A stretch of 64,000 nt of DNA from Ascarosepion bandense (GCA_037127315.1 JBBBDQ010001122.1:8142001-8206000), one strand, 5' to 3'. Shown: positions 51,237 through 60,431, counted from the first letter of the stretch. A program made the numbers and translations. Notes: a model not told the origin generated them from the sequence alone.

Positions 51237-52340
51237 AGAGGACGGTACATTAGAAAAATTACTTTGAAATTATTTACAAAAAAGTACAAGGAAACTTCAT
51301 TAGGACGGTGGGAATGTAGGTCTATTCCTAGGAAAGTCTGTTCACTGTGTTGTGTTAGGCAATTTTTCTCGTCTGAATGTATCTCCTGGCGAGTGACCCA
51401 TTGCGCCTTCACGCCTTGGAGTGAAATGCTTTAAAAGAACTTGTACTCTAGAATCCTTAGATAGCAACAGACAGTAATGAACTGTAGTTGAAGTTGAAAC
51501 TGACAGCTCAAGTCTGCCCAGCAAAATGGTAGGTGGTTTGTATAACAGCCTGGAAGATTCCACTCTTTTATCTAGGCAAGTCCATTCTGTAGGTTCTGTT
51601 TAGCTGATGATTTCGGTGTGGATATTGTGCTCAATAAATATCAGCACAATAACCACCCTATGGTAAGAGGAGAGAGGGATATGCCCCTCCCCTTCATGTC
51701 ATATCATGAGAAATTTTAAAATATATTTTTGTATGTATTGTACATTATGACATTTTTATAATCATTTGGGATGTTATTTTTTAGGTCCCTGGGATGTATG
51801 AGGTATTTTGGTATATGACGGATTGAATATTGATGGATAAGTTCTTGTGGTGAGAGAGAAAATTGTAACGTATGTCTGGGTTGTGAATCGGATTAGCTAG
51901 GTATAGGATAGTTACTGCTGACCATCCCAGTTTTTTGTCCCCATAACTTTGGCCTTGTGCCGTAATTGTATTTTATACAATAAATGTCGAGGAGAGAGGG
52001 ACATGTATTGAGTTACAACCCTGTTTATTTTTGTCTGCCAACTGGACGCTAGTTGGAAACATCCTCGCGATGGTGAGTCTCATACTCTAAATTGTTTAGT
52101 GTACACTTATAAGAACGAGAAAAACAAAACAAAACAAAAATTCGAATGTTTAGCGAACAGAAAAATTCCAGCTTTTTATCTTGATTCTAGCAAGGACTTC
52201 AAGAGCCAGCGAGAAATTTCCCGAAAATTATGTCAATTTGTGGAACGACGCCTCGCGTCAATGCCTCTCTGAAGCACTACAATCTTTAAGCACATCAATT
52301 TAAGTGTCAAATATTCTCTTTATTCTCGTAATCACTTCCC
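51237..52340. other. Unassigned sequence, possible terminal repeat pieces
   Basis: No convincing ORF. 51,390-51,436 reads GCCTTGGAGTGAAATGCTTTAAAA, weakly like a LINE 3' end. Around 51,975-52,080 an AATAAA is followed by GAGAGAGGGACATG and a pyrimidine stretch, with a similar GAGAGAGGGATATG at 51,668. This could be part of an LTR but I cannot find its ends. Confidence 0.35.
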
Positions 52341-52359
52341 CACAGCCCTTTCCATTCAG

Positions 52360-53004
52360 GCTTACGGCTATATCACGTTAAAACACCGGTTTCTTGTACG
52401 ATCACTGAAGTTAAGCAACGTTGCGACTGGTCAGTTCTTAGATGGGTGACTGTTTGTGTATTCCAGGTTCTGTAAAATTGGATGTGCGTATGGTATAATG
52501 CGCTTACGGCCTGTTCACGTTGAAACACCGGTTTTCATAGGATCTCCAAAGTTAAGCAACATTGAGACTGGTCAGTTCTTAGATGGGTGACTGTTTGTGT
52601 ATTCCAGGTTCTGTAAAATTGGATGTGCGTATGGTATAATGCGCTTACGGCCTGTTCACGTTGAAACACCGGTTTTCATAGGATCTCCAAAGTTAAGCAA
52701 CATTGAGACTGGTCAGTTCTTAGATGGGTGACTGTTTGTGTATTCCAGGTTCTGTAAGATTGGATGTGCGTATGGTATAATGCGCTTACGGCCTGTTCAC
52801 GTTGAAACACCGGTTTTCATAGGATCTCCAAAGTTAAGCAACGTTGAGACTGGTCAGTACTTAGATGGGTGACTGTTTGTGTATTCCAGGTGCTGTAAAA
52901 TTGGATGTGCGTATGGTATAATGAGCTTACGGCCTGTTCACGTTGAAACACCGGTTTTCATAGTTAAGCAACGTCGAAACTGGTCAGTACTTAGATGGGT
53001 AACT
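52360..53004 (+). repeat. Tandem array of 5S-rRNA-like units
   Basis: Units start GCTTACGGC at 52,360, 52,502, 52,643, 52,784 and 52,925 (141-142 bp; the last is cut to 80 bp with a part missing). Each follows metazoan 5S rRNA: TACGGCC, CACGTTGAAACACCGG, AAGTTAAGCAAC (box A region), TAGATGGGTGACTG (box C region) and CAGGTTCTGTAA. A constant 22-nt spacer (TGGATGTGCGTATGGTATAATGC) follows. The CCTGGGAATACC region is changed and no T-run terminator follows, so these are pseudogenes or a 5S-derived SINE head, not working 5S genes. Confidence 0.8.
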
Positions 53005-53100
53005 GCCACATCACGTTGAAACACCAGTCTTCGTAGAATCACCGAAGTTAAGCAACGTTGAACTTGGCTAGTACCAAGATGGATGCTGTAAGCTCGAATG
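53005..53100 (+). pseudogene. Diverged 5S-rRNA-like copy at the array end
   Basis: GCCACATCACGTTGAAACACC, ATCACCGAAGTTAAGCAACG and CTAGTACCAAGATGGATGCTGTAAGC follow 5S order. It differs from the tandem units and is in parts closer to standard 5S, with a deletion in the box C region. Probably an older copy next to the amplified ones. Confidence 0.65.
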
Positions 53101-53144
53101 TGCAGGTGCTGTTATGGATAATGGCTTGGAATTGTTATTCAGAT

Positions 53145-53235
53145 TGCTGAGTTTCAGTTCTTGTCGGGATCTATTCGCTTACGCACAAATATCCTTGGGA
53201 AAGGTTTGAATCCACCTCTTCTCCGCACTTGTACG
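53145..53235 (+). mobile_element. SINE fragment related to the 56.7-57.0 kb SINE
   Basis: GTTTCAGTTCTTGTCGGGAT, CTTACGCACAAATATCC, TTGGGAAAGGTTTGAATCC matches the body of the tRNA-derived SINE at 56,700-57,022 (there on minus: CTGACGCGCAAATACC, TTTGGGAAAGGTATTAATCC). The tRNA head is missing. Confidence 0.55.
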
Positions 53236-53850
53236 GGTTAATTAGTTAGATATGCATCATTAAAACATTTATAAAAAGAAATTACAAAAATATCTTTTGG
53301 CATTAAATAATCTTTAGAGTGTTGATAAGCTGTAAAAATGAATCAATCAATATCTTTCAAGTTATTCTTTTAACAGTAACCCCTCTATCTTGAGTGGCGC
53401 TCGAGCCTTGTTTAGAATGAATTTTACTATTAAAATTTCAAAAGACAAAGCAGGTGTTACTAAATACTTTTGAACAAATTCGTACGGTTTTTACTTCTAC
53501 TCTTGAAGTTAGATTTATGTTCTTTTTACATTTTACACATTTTACTCTGTTACTGAACCATAAGTGCTTTACTTGATCCTTTCTTGGAGTCTTGTTTAGC
53601 AGCAGGTGGCCATAAGTAGGTCTGCTGGGCATTGCCCCAACTCGGTTTGAGTCTTGGAACTTCAAAATACATTGATATCTTGTTCAGTAAAAGAAAAAGT
53701 TGCGGTTAAAGAACACGTAACAAGACCAGTGATGTAATCAAGAAACGTATTTTAATGTATGAATATATAAATAACGTAATAACGTTACATAATAACGTAA
53801 ATAACGTAACGAATTAAGTTCTGAAGATAATGTAGTACCAAATTAGTAAA
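53236..53850. other. Unassigned AT-rich sequence
   Basis: No convincing coding frame; the longest minus frame (75 residues) has no recognisable features. 53,760-53,815 holds several copies of the short word AATAACGTAA. Confidence 0.5.
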
Positions 53851-53851
53851 G

Positions 53852-53879
<28 letters not shown>

Positions 53880-53888
<9 letters not shown>

Positions 53889-53980
53889 TCTAGTTTCGAT
53901 CCCGGCAAGAAGCAAGTGGATGCGTCTAACCACACTGATGAGCTGTGATACAGTCAAACAAGCTTGTATGTTGATGACTA
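53880..53980 (+). mobile_element. Hammerhead SINE copy 1, ribozyme inactivated
   Basis: 5'-truncated SINE with box B (AGTTTCGATCCC) but no box A. It has CTGATGA (53,935-53,941) and a stem II, but the second core strand is CAGTCAAAC where intact copies have CAGCGAAAC. The required G and the closing C are changed, so cleavage is not expected. It ends in (TA)n from 53,981. Confidence 0.7.
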
Positions 53981-53997
53981 ATATATATATATATATA

Positions 53998-54110
53998 TAT
54001 ATTTCATTTTTAAACGAGTTATTTCGCTACCTTGGTTTCTGGCATGAGTGGTGTCTTCAGGCGATTTTTAATAACTGATTTTACCTTTTACCGTTTTTCT
54101 TTTTAAGAAC
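53998..54110. repeat. Interspersed repeat shared with 62,995-63,110
   Basis: TTTCATTTTTAAACGAGTT, ATTTCGCTACCTTGGTTTCT, CTTCAGGCGATTTTTAATAAC and TTTACCGTTTTT are matched in order at 62,998-63,095. On minus it contains CUGAAGA and GAAA around a self-complementary-type stem III, a degenerate hammerhead-like layout. No coding. Confidence 0.6.
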
Positions 54111-54305
54111 GCCCTTGAAACGGGGTTTTATTTGAACGTTCACGTGGCAGGGAATTTTTCAACGCGCATTGTTTAAATTAAAACGAATTACGACCTTTTC
54201 ATCCATGGATATATGAATCTAAAAGGTATTTCTTAGTGTGGATGAATTTAGTTATAATTTCTGTTCTTTCATTTAACAGTTCGTCTTTATTTGAGTTCTT
54301 TCTCC

Positions 54306-54422
54306 GACTGACACCAAATCGGTCGAGTTTCGATCCCGGCCAGAAGCAAGTGGATGCGTCTAGCTACACTGATGAGCTGTGATACAGCGAAACAAGCTTG
54401 TATGTGGATGATTAATATATTA
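54306..54422 (+). mobile_element. Hammerhead SINE copy 2, intact ribozyme core
   Basis: Begins within the tRNA-related half (CCGACTGACACCAAATCGG), has box B (GAGTTTCGATCCC), then AGAAGCAAGTGGATGCGTC and the hammerhead at 54,358-54,412, then a short TA tail. Box A is not clear, so it is probably 5'-truncated. Confidence 0.8.
54358..54412 (+). ncRNA. Hammerhead ribozyme motif (SINE copy 2)
   Basis: Core strands are CTGATGA (54,369-54,375) and GAAA (54,389-54,392). Stem II is GCTG/CAGC with loop TGATA. Stem III is A54392-T54401, C54393-G54400, A54394-T54399 with loop AGCT. The cleavage triplet GTA ends at 54,402. Stem I is CTACA (54,364-54,368) with TGTGG (54,403-54,407), an internal loop TAG/AT, then GTC with GAT. 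Type I layout with a very short stem III, as in retroelement hammerheads. Activity is untested; stem III alone is marginal. Confidence 0.75.
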
Positions 54423-54584
54423 TGCTCTCATTACGATTGAGCTCTCTGGAGAAGAAAATTTTAAAAACAGTTTCCACTTCTGCTATATGCGTGAGTCTTC
54501 AGAAATGAATTGAGTTCTTTCGGTGACTGGCGTGTGTATACACTGCTTATATACAACACGTTAAAATTTCCTTTCTTTGATTCC

Positions 54585-54735
54585 ATGCGTCGATGGCTTA
54601 GGGAGTAGCGACTCGGACTAATAACAAATCGGTCGAGTTTCGATCCCGGACAGAAGCAAGTGGATGTGTCTAGCCACACTGATGAGCTGTGATACAGCGA
54701 AACAGGCTTGTATGTAGATGACTAATATATATACA
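54585..54735 (+). mobile_element. Hammerhead SINE copy 3, full tRNA-like head
   Basis: A tRNA-like head with box A (TGGCTTAGGGAG, from about 54,594) and box B (GAGTTTCGATCCC) is followed by AGAAGCAAGTGGATGTGTC, the hammerhead and a TA/TG-rich tail. The promoter boxes fit internal RNA polymerase III transcription as known for tRNA-derived SINEs. No protein is encoded; mobilisation would need a partner LINE. Confidence 0.8.
54668..54722 (+). ncRNA. Hammerhead ribozyme motif (SINE copy 3)
   Basis: CTGATGA (54,679-54,685), stem II GCTG-TGATA-CAGC, GAAA (54,699-54,702), stem III ACA/TGT with loop GGCT, cleavage after GTA at 54,712. Stem I CCACA/TGTAG has one mismatch, then internal loop TAG/AT and GTC/GAC pairing. 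Loop GGCT differs by one base from the palindromic AGCT of copy 2. Confidence 0.7.
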
Positions 54736-54900
54736 CATATATATGTGTGTGTGCGTGTGTGTGTGTAAGAGAGAGAGAGAATAATATATCAAATTTATAT
54801 ATCAGACGAATATTGAATAAATTATCGACAAAAGTAAAAACAAATCTTGTGACGCGTTTGTCATTCAAAAGGATTTCATATATATATATATATATATATA
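54735..54900. repeat. TG, GA and TA microsatellites
   Basis: (TG)n near 54,744-54,767, a short (GA)n to 54,780, and (TA)n at 54,880-54,900. The first directly follows the SINE tail. Confidence 0.85.
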
Positions 54901-54904
54901 CCTA

Positions 54905-55387
54905 TTTATAAATGGAAATTTGTGTGTGTGTCCGTTACCTATAGACTCCGAAACGGCTGAACAGATTTTCTTGAAAATTTACACAGTTGTACTATAAGCG
55001 TCTGCGAGTGTGCTAGGTTTTGTGTCGAGGTACCCCCGATAAATATAGAATATCGATAATCGAAAAAATCGGGTTATAGAAGGAGTGGTCCGATTTTAAT
55101 CAAATTTAATACACTCATAGACAAAGACATAAGAAACGATATTCAGAAGTTTCAAGGTTGCAATTCTTAAAATAGTGCAGAAAATCGATAATATATACAT
55201 AAAAAATTCACGATGTTTGTGTATGTGTCTGTTTATCTGTCTGTATGTCTTTTATACAAATTCACAATTTTTAACAGATTCACATCAAACTTCACACAAA
55301 TATTCTTTAGATTGAGTCTGAGCTCCAGGACCATGGATTAGTTTTAAAGCTTTCATTACACCCGAGCAACGCCAGGCTATACTGCTA

Positions 55388-55391
<4 letters not shown>
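54905..55391 (+). mobile_element. Interspersed element with Helitron-like 3' end
   Basis: Runs from GTCCGTTACCTATAGACTCC through CGAAACGGCTGAACAGATTTT to a 3' end with CCCGAGCAACGCCAGG (eroded stem-loop), CTATACTG and terminal CTAG (55,388-55,391). The last 80 bp recur inverted at 25,519-25,612. No ORF. The Helitron assignment rests only on the terminus. Confidence 0.4.
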
Positions 55392-55421
<30 letters not shown>

Positions 55422-56700
55422 CCAACTAATTTATCACTTATCTGCATAAAAATAGCCAATGCCCAGGAAGATATAAAATAGCAGTTATAACGAACTTCTT
55501 AAATAGAGCATATCAAAATTCCTCTTCCTAAAAATATGTTTGAGCAAACTAAAACACATAAAACAAACATTATTCAACAATAATTTTCCCATCGACATCA
55601 TTGATAAACAAATAAAATTATTAAGAACCTTTAAGAAAAATTTTGGTTGAAAATACAAAAATACTATTTAAATCACAATATCAAAGGCATATTGCTATAA
55701 GAGAGGCACTATATATCAAACAATTTTCCTCTACTATCAACTTTACACTATTTAACAGTGGAAATAGTGTTTTGAAAGTGATTTGAAAACTAGACAGACG
55801 CTTACACGATGCCCAGCCACGCGCATCACGTGACAGTTTTAAAGAACTCTCCTTTTCAAAAATCACTAAAAATAGAAAAATTACACTTTTCAAACATGAA
55901 GACATAAGAACACCGGAAAAATAATATCCTAAAAAATGGCTTGTGATGAGGCAGAAAGCGCTTGGAAAATCGAAAATTATGTAATATTTTTTTTATTCCT
56001 TATCTCCAGCAATAATACTGGAAAAATTAAATCAAAAATTAATAAAATGTCTTTATCGTTCGTTTTTTGCTGAAACATGTGTTAATGAAAGATTGCAGCC
56101 CAAATATACATTAATTTGGGCACCTTCACTAAATCGCTAAAAAGACAGAATTGTATGAATAAAAAAGTTTTCAAACTTAATAAAAAAGAACTTTTTCAAT
56201 TAAAAGGTATATATTATTATTAAGACGAAAGATCAAAGTATTTATAATTATTTTAAAAAAATTTCAATCCCTTCCAACGCGGTCGAAATTTTGGTAAAAA
56301 ATCTTGTTTTGATTTTAGTGAGCGGGTAACCAAATCGTTACGAGAGTTTACAATGCCAAACATTTTTTCCAGTGAGTTGGAAATTCTTGCAAAAATCAAA
56401 TAATTGTCGAATTTTAATGAAACTCTCAGAACTTATAAGTCAATGAAATTATTATTTTTAAAAAAATCTTGGTAAAAATATATATTTTTTACATCTGTTT
56501 TCCCACCTTCACGTAAATTCATGAAATTTTAAGAAATTAAATTTTGTTTGGATAATTGGTTTTATTAGGAATGTAAATCTATTATTAAAAAAAAATTGCC
56601 GCTATTCCCGAAACGCTGTTCCAAAAGTCAAACAAAAAAAATGCAATATAACTATGACATTATTTAATTTTATAAACTTTTAATTGCTTGAATAAATAAT
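55392..56700. other. AT-rich unassigned sequence
   Basis: (TA)n at 55,388-55,420, then more than 1 kb of AT-rich DNA with many A and T runs. Short open frames have no recognisable domains. I see no gene. Confidence 0.6.
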
Positions 56701-57022
56701 ATAAATTAAGGACATTAGTCAGTCAGTTAAGTGCCATACATGATACACGCTTGGGCGATCATGTCTTTTTTGAGACATGACTGACTGGGCAGAAGATTAT
56801 CCCGTAGTAGGTTTCCATTGCTTTCTGCGGTAGACTGGTTACCAACCAAGGCTATAGAACCCAGTCTGTCCTGTTATTTAGCCCATAACTGGAAGGAAGA
56901 GACGGATTAATACCTTTCCCAAAGGTATTTGCGCGTCAGTGAATGCAAGGAATTCGACTGAAATTCGAACTTGGCTTCCTGATTTCTCGTTCCGAGCCGA
57001 TATCCACTGCACCACGACGCAC
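56700..57022 (-). mobile_element. tRNA-derived SINE of a second family (no hammerhead)
   Basis: On minus it begins GTGCGTCGTGGTGCAGTGG with box A (TGGTGCAGTGG) and box B (AAGTTCGAATTTC). The body follows: CTGACGCGCAAATACC, TTTGGGAAAGGTATTAATCC and GGCTATAGAACCCAGTC when read on the appropriate strand. Near 56,750-56,790 GATCATGTCTTTTTTGAGAC and ACATGAC form a hairpin near the 3' end. About 320 bp. A fragment lies at 53,145-53,235. Confidence 0.75.
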
Positions 57023-57838
57023 ATTAGAGGCAGAAGAAAAGAAACTCGATTGATAATGAAATTTGAAAATAATTGCTTTCATTATTATAATTTATAAAGT
57101 TTCAAAAATATTTTCAAAATACTTCAAAGATTTGTTGGGGTTAGTTTATAAAATTATTAAGCGATGATTATATTTGCTAATCGAAAATTAAAAAGTTTAA
57201 TGCAAATTGCTTTATCTCCCTATTTTAAAAATAATTTTTCTTTTTTTCTTTTTTGTGTATTTGAAGTTTTTGTATGGTAATTTCTATGTGTAAATTAAAA
57301 GGTCATGTGTGTCAGAGTTTCTTCCCCTTACCGGACAAATTTCTACAATTTTGTCATTTTTATTTTATCTATCATCCAAAAATCTGTCGACACATACGGT
57401 GGAAAGGTCAAAAAGTTGAACTCTGTGTCTAAGAAATAGTTTGTTCAAAATTTCAGGCTATAAATAAGTAATACTTGTGTAAATCAGATTAATTTAACAT
57501 TAAATTTGGTAATTTTCCAAATATAATGTATCACAGATGTATATTTTATTTTTGTGAGATTTTTAAAACGGAGGATAAACTTTTGTTTACAAATGTGTCG
57601 ATTGCTTTAAAATGGCCTAAAAATTTAAAATTTAAAAAACAAATCTCAAAAGTTTAGATTCTAATCATTATAATTTCCTTTTTGAAATACATCAGAGTAT
57701 TTTACGTATTGGAAATAGTAAATTTAATCATTTAACTTTCAATTAAAACTAAAATAAAGTTTCAAGAAAACTTTTGATTTAAAAAAATCAGTTTAAAAGT
57801 TAGTTATCAAAAATGAGTAGAGGTAACTACATTAATAT
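57023..57838. other. AT-rich unassigned sequence
   Basis: No gene, RNA or repeat that I can support; long A and T runs dominate. Confidence 0.6.
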
Positions 57839-57840
57839 AT

Positions 57841-58080
57841 TGTTATGCTGCCCGATCTCTAGGAATGGACTCTTCCTCCGTTTCATACAAACCTGCGTGA
57901 TTTACGGGGAGGCAGTCTAGAGGCAGTCGAGACTCAGTGTAACCAGACAGTTCGGACGGACACTTTTAACTGGTGACTAATAACACTCTTATTTTGTAGA
58001 TATGTTTTGTTATTCCAATACACTGGTTCAACCTACCTTCTTGTTTTCGTGTCTTTCTTCCTGGTTCTGAAAGGCCACAA
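57841..58080 (+). mobile_element. LTR-like single copy containing one satellite B unit
   Basis: Starts TGTTATGCTGCCC, then GAGGCAGTCTAGAGGCAG, GTTCGGACGGACACTTTT, TTGTTATTCCAATACACTGG, TTCAACCTACCTTCTTG, TTTTCGTGTCTTTCTTCC and TGGTTCTGAAAGGCCACAAA. The first blocks match the outer flank of satellite B (50,865-51,010, minus). The middle is one satellite unit. AAGGCCACAA resembles the inner flank (AAGGCCATAACAAC on minus near 47,940). With TGTTA at its start and CCCTAACA at the satellite unit end, it fits a solo LTR or other retroelement terminus. Probable progenitor form of satellite B. Confidence 0.6.
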
Positions 58081-58084
58081 AATA

Positions 58085-58159
58085 GACATACATACATACA
58101 TATATACATACATACATGTTTTCGAGGAAGGTTTTTGAGACGAGTAGAATTATAATCTC

Positions 58160-58199
<40 letters not shown>
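58085..58199. repeat. CATA and TA microsatellites
   Basis: (CATA)n at 58,088-58,117 and (TA)n at 58,158-58,199. Confidence 0.9.
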
Positions 58200-58202
<3 letters not shown>

Positions 58203-58288
58203 CTGACGCCAATTCGATCGGGTTTCAATCCTGGGTTAAAAGGCAATCGGAGTCTAACCGTACTGATACAGCGAAACAGATCTGTCTG

Positions 58289-58292
<4 letters not shown>
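58199..58292 (+). mobile_element. Hammerhead SINE copy 4, ribozyme destroyed by 10-nt deletion
   Basis: Box B (GGGTTTCAATCC), then AGTCTAACCGTACTGATACAGC, GAAACAGATCTGTCTGCGGAT and (TA)n. Intact copies read CTGATGAGCTGTGATACAGC; here the ten bases between two TGAT words are gone, removing GA of the core and the 5' half of stem II. Stem III (ACAGATCTGT) and the GTC site remain. Confidence 0.8.
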
Positions 58293-58325
<33 letters not shown>

Positions 58326-58330
<5 letters not shown>

Positions 58331-58659
58331 AATCATTTCGCCCCGAGCAAGGCGGAAACGCCACTGATGTGCAGGGGGTTACATAAATGTAAAAAGATTA
58401 ATTAGAAAAGAGTGAGGAGTACAAACTAGTTAGAAAGGAACAATAGAAAGCAGGTGCGATGACAGATACATAGGTGGAGAGAAAGGGAAGGTTATACAGG
58501 GGTGGGGAGAGAGCTAGAGTCCAGTGGTTAGTAGATGAGTATTGACTTTGCATTTAAATTTCTGGAGGTTGTAGCCGTCAGGAAAGCAAGAATACGGGAG
58601 CGAGTTCCACAGGCGGGAAGTGCGAGAGAAGAAGCTGCAGGAGTAGAATTGTCGTCTGC
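58326..58659 (-). mobile_element. 5'-truncated LINE copy (3' end)
   Basis: Minus strand matches 38,532-38,875 of the intact LINE at nearly every position: the last 48 codons (RRQFYSCSFFSRTSRLWNSL to a stop), the 3'UTR and the GGGGCGAAATGATTAAAA end. The reading frame is still open to the stop, so the copy is young. Both ends touch (TA)n tracts; target duplication cannot be read. Confidence 0.9.
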
Positions 58660-58680
58660 ATATATAAACGAAATATATTT

Positions 58681-58715
<35 letters not shown>

Positions 58716-59120
58716 CGATAAAATAAAGAACAAAGTAGAAAATCTCTCTCAGTCTAACATGTTTCATTCACTTTTATGATACTTCTTCAGAAATCAGTTA
58801 ATGATAAGAAATGAAAAATAAAATAAAATAAACAAAGGAACTATAAGGGGATGTTCTTTTGGGTTTGATTCTTATTAGTCAAATACGTGTCACGTGTAAG
58901 AAAGCAAGAGACATTTATTTTAAATGTAAGTATATGTATGTATATATGTATGTATAGGAACGCGTGTATGTTTTAATATACGCGTGCATACTAATACACG
59001 TGTTAGCTGCATTAAAACGATGAACGATTTTTTCAAATATGTGTGTGAGAAAATCTTGGGTGGTCAAATGTATCAATGTGCGTATTTGTTGGTCCGTAAC
59101 TTTAGTGATGCGTGTCGATG
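58660..59120. other. Unassigned sequence with TA tract
   Basis: (TA)n at about 58,682-58,712, then unassigned DNA. 58,735-58,795 on minus has CTGAAGA and GAAACATGTT but no pairing stem II, so no ribozyme is called. 58,927-59,010 holds TATG-type short repeats. Confidence 0.45.
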
Positions 59121-59121
59121 A

Positions 59122-59266
59122 TAAGATGAAATTTATTTCCGTTTAAATTTGTTTACAAATATATATTTTTGGCTACAAATTTAAACGGAAAATTTATTTC
59201 AGCTTAAATTTGTAGCCAAAAATATATATTTGTAAAGAAATTTAAACGGAAATATATTTCATTTTA

Positions 59267-59268
<2 letters not shown>
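59122..59268. repeat. Foldback palindrome
   Basis: Arms carry GAAATTTATTTCCGTTTAAA, CAAATATATATTTTTGGCTAC, AAATTTAAACGG and their reverse complements around about 59,197. It would fold into a nearly complete hairpin of about 70 bp per arm. No coding. It looks like a small non-autonomous foldback/MITE element and is followed directly by (CA)n. Confidence 0.75.
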
Positions 59269-59319
<51 letters not shown>

Positions 59320-59330
59320 TACACACACAC
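59269..59330. repeat. CA microsatellite
   Basis: (CA)n about 55 bp long with one AAAT interruption. Confidence 0.95.
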
Positions 59331-60060
59331 ATTAATATATAAATTATGGAGTTAATGACAACATTTTTTAAAGATCGGCCATGCCAAGTATTAAAACAAA
59401 ACCATCAGTCGACCGGTTTCGTCTCCACTCATCAGAACTGTAAACGGAAAAATATTATGGAGAATAAGTCTGTTATGGGTGACATGAATGAGCGGGAGTG
59501 CAAATATAAGTTATTATATCTGAAAATGGTAGAGGCCCAGCAGAGCAAGTCCAAGCAAACACTACTTTTGTTTACAACAAGAGGGCCGCCTAGACTTGAT
59601 AAACAGTGTCTCAGACACCTTCAGATGAAACAAAAAGTGTGATCTGGCCAAAACAGAGAATCAGTCCACACTAAAATCCAAAGCAGAACTCAGATTATTT
59701 ATCAGATGATCCGCAATAGAAGACCCATTTGTGTTTCGATGGTCTCACCAGACGAAAATTTCTTAAGTATTTTAGCAGGTATATGTTGTTTGATCTTAAC
59801 ATCCACATGCTGCGTCGTTCTACCTATATAGTCAACTTCACTACATTTAAAATAGTAAATAACAGAATAAATATGATGGTGGAGAGTAGAACGTCTTTAC
59901 GCATGGATGGAAGGACATATCTAGTTTTAACACACACGTTAGCTGCAAAATAACACGTGAAATCCGCTTGGCAAAAGTCTCACTAATATATATATAATAT
60001 ATCAGCATGCGGTGTAGATATAGAAGAATCCAAAGGAGTATCCTGTACATACAGTGGTAG
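59331..60060. other. Unassigned sequence around a minus-strand hammerhead
   Basis: The plus frame from 59,346 (98 residues) and the frame from 59,729 (74 residues) have no recognised domain. The sequence includes AACACACACGTTAGCTGC and short TA tracts. Probably a degraded retroelement, which I cannot name. Confidence 0.4.
59406..59440 (-). ncRNA. Minimal hammerhead ribozyme motif, different family
   Basis: On minus: stem I strand CAGTT, CTGATGA (59,435-59,429), stem II GT-GGAG-AC, GAAA (59,420-59,417), stem III strand ACCGGT, cleavage after C at 59,411 (triplet GTC), stem I strand GACTG. CAGTT/GACTG gives 5 pairs, one a wobble. Stem II has two pairs and stem III is a 6-nt palindrome that cannot close by itself, so it would need a dimer. 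The layout is like hammerheads of Penelope-like elements; the host element is not identified. Confidence 0.55.
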
Positions 60061-60114
60061 GATAACTCTCTAAGAGAGCTCTAAATATATATGTATATAA
60101 ATACGTATAGAGCA

Positions 60115-60385
60115 AATATAAGAAAAATTAAGGCAGACATGTTATTTCATGGCAAATCGAAATTGTAGGCCTATTTCAAGCGAACCATCATCAGCTTCCG
60201 CCTTTATTTTACAAAGGATTTTACACGAATGAGATTCACAAAAAAGTGAATTTTACATGAATGAGATTCACTTTTTTTGTGAATCTCATTCATGTAAATT
60301 CCTTTGTAAAGTAAAGCCAGAATAAAGATGGTTCACCTGAAATAGGCTCTAAACTTCCGATTTACCATAAAATAACGTGTCTGCC

Positions 60386-60397
<12 letters not shown>
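60115..60397. repeat. Imperfect 280-bp palindrome (foldback/MITE)
   Basis: The left arm (AAAATTAAGGCAGACATG, GCCTATTTCAAGCGAACC, TTTACAAAGGATTTTACACG) and right arm (GTAAATTCCTTTGTAAAG, GGTTCACCTGAAATAGGC, ACGTGTCTGCCTTAATTTT) are inverted copies around about 60,265. The central hairpin GTGAATCTCATTCATGTAAA is tightest. Flanked by TA-rich DNA on both sides, which suits TA-target insertion. Confidence 0.75.

Positions 60398-60431
<34 letters not shown>

Noticed and set aside
52360..53100. Functional 5S rRNA genes
   Set aside because: The box C/loop region is altered, no T-run terminator follows, and the spacer is only 22 nt.
58735..58795. Minus-strand CTGAAGA...GAAACATGTT as a hammerhead
   Set aside because: The bases between the core strands do not pair as stem II and stem I is poor; perhaps a remote relic.
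59346..59642. 98-codon plus frame
   Set aside because: No recognised motif, overlaps the minus-strand hammerhead and repeat-like text, and the codon pattern is not convincing.
60165..60200. Minus-strand CTGATGATGGTTCGCTTGAAA in the foldback element
   Set aside because: Stem II would begin with a U-U mismatch and A15.1 faces C, so it does not meet the hammerhead consensus.
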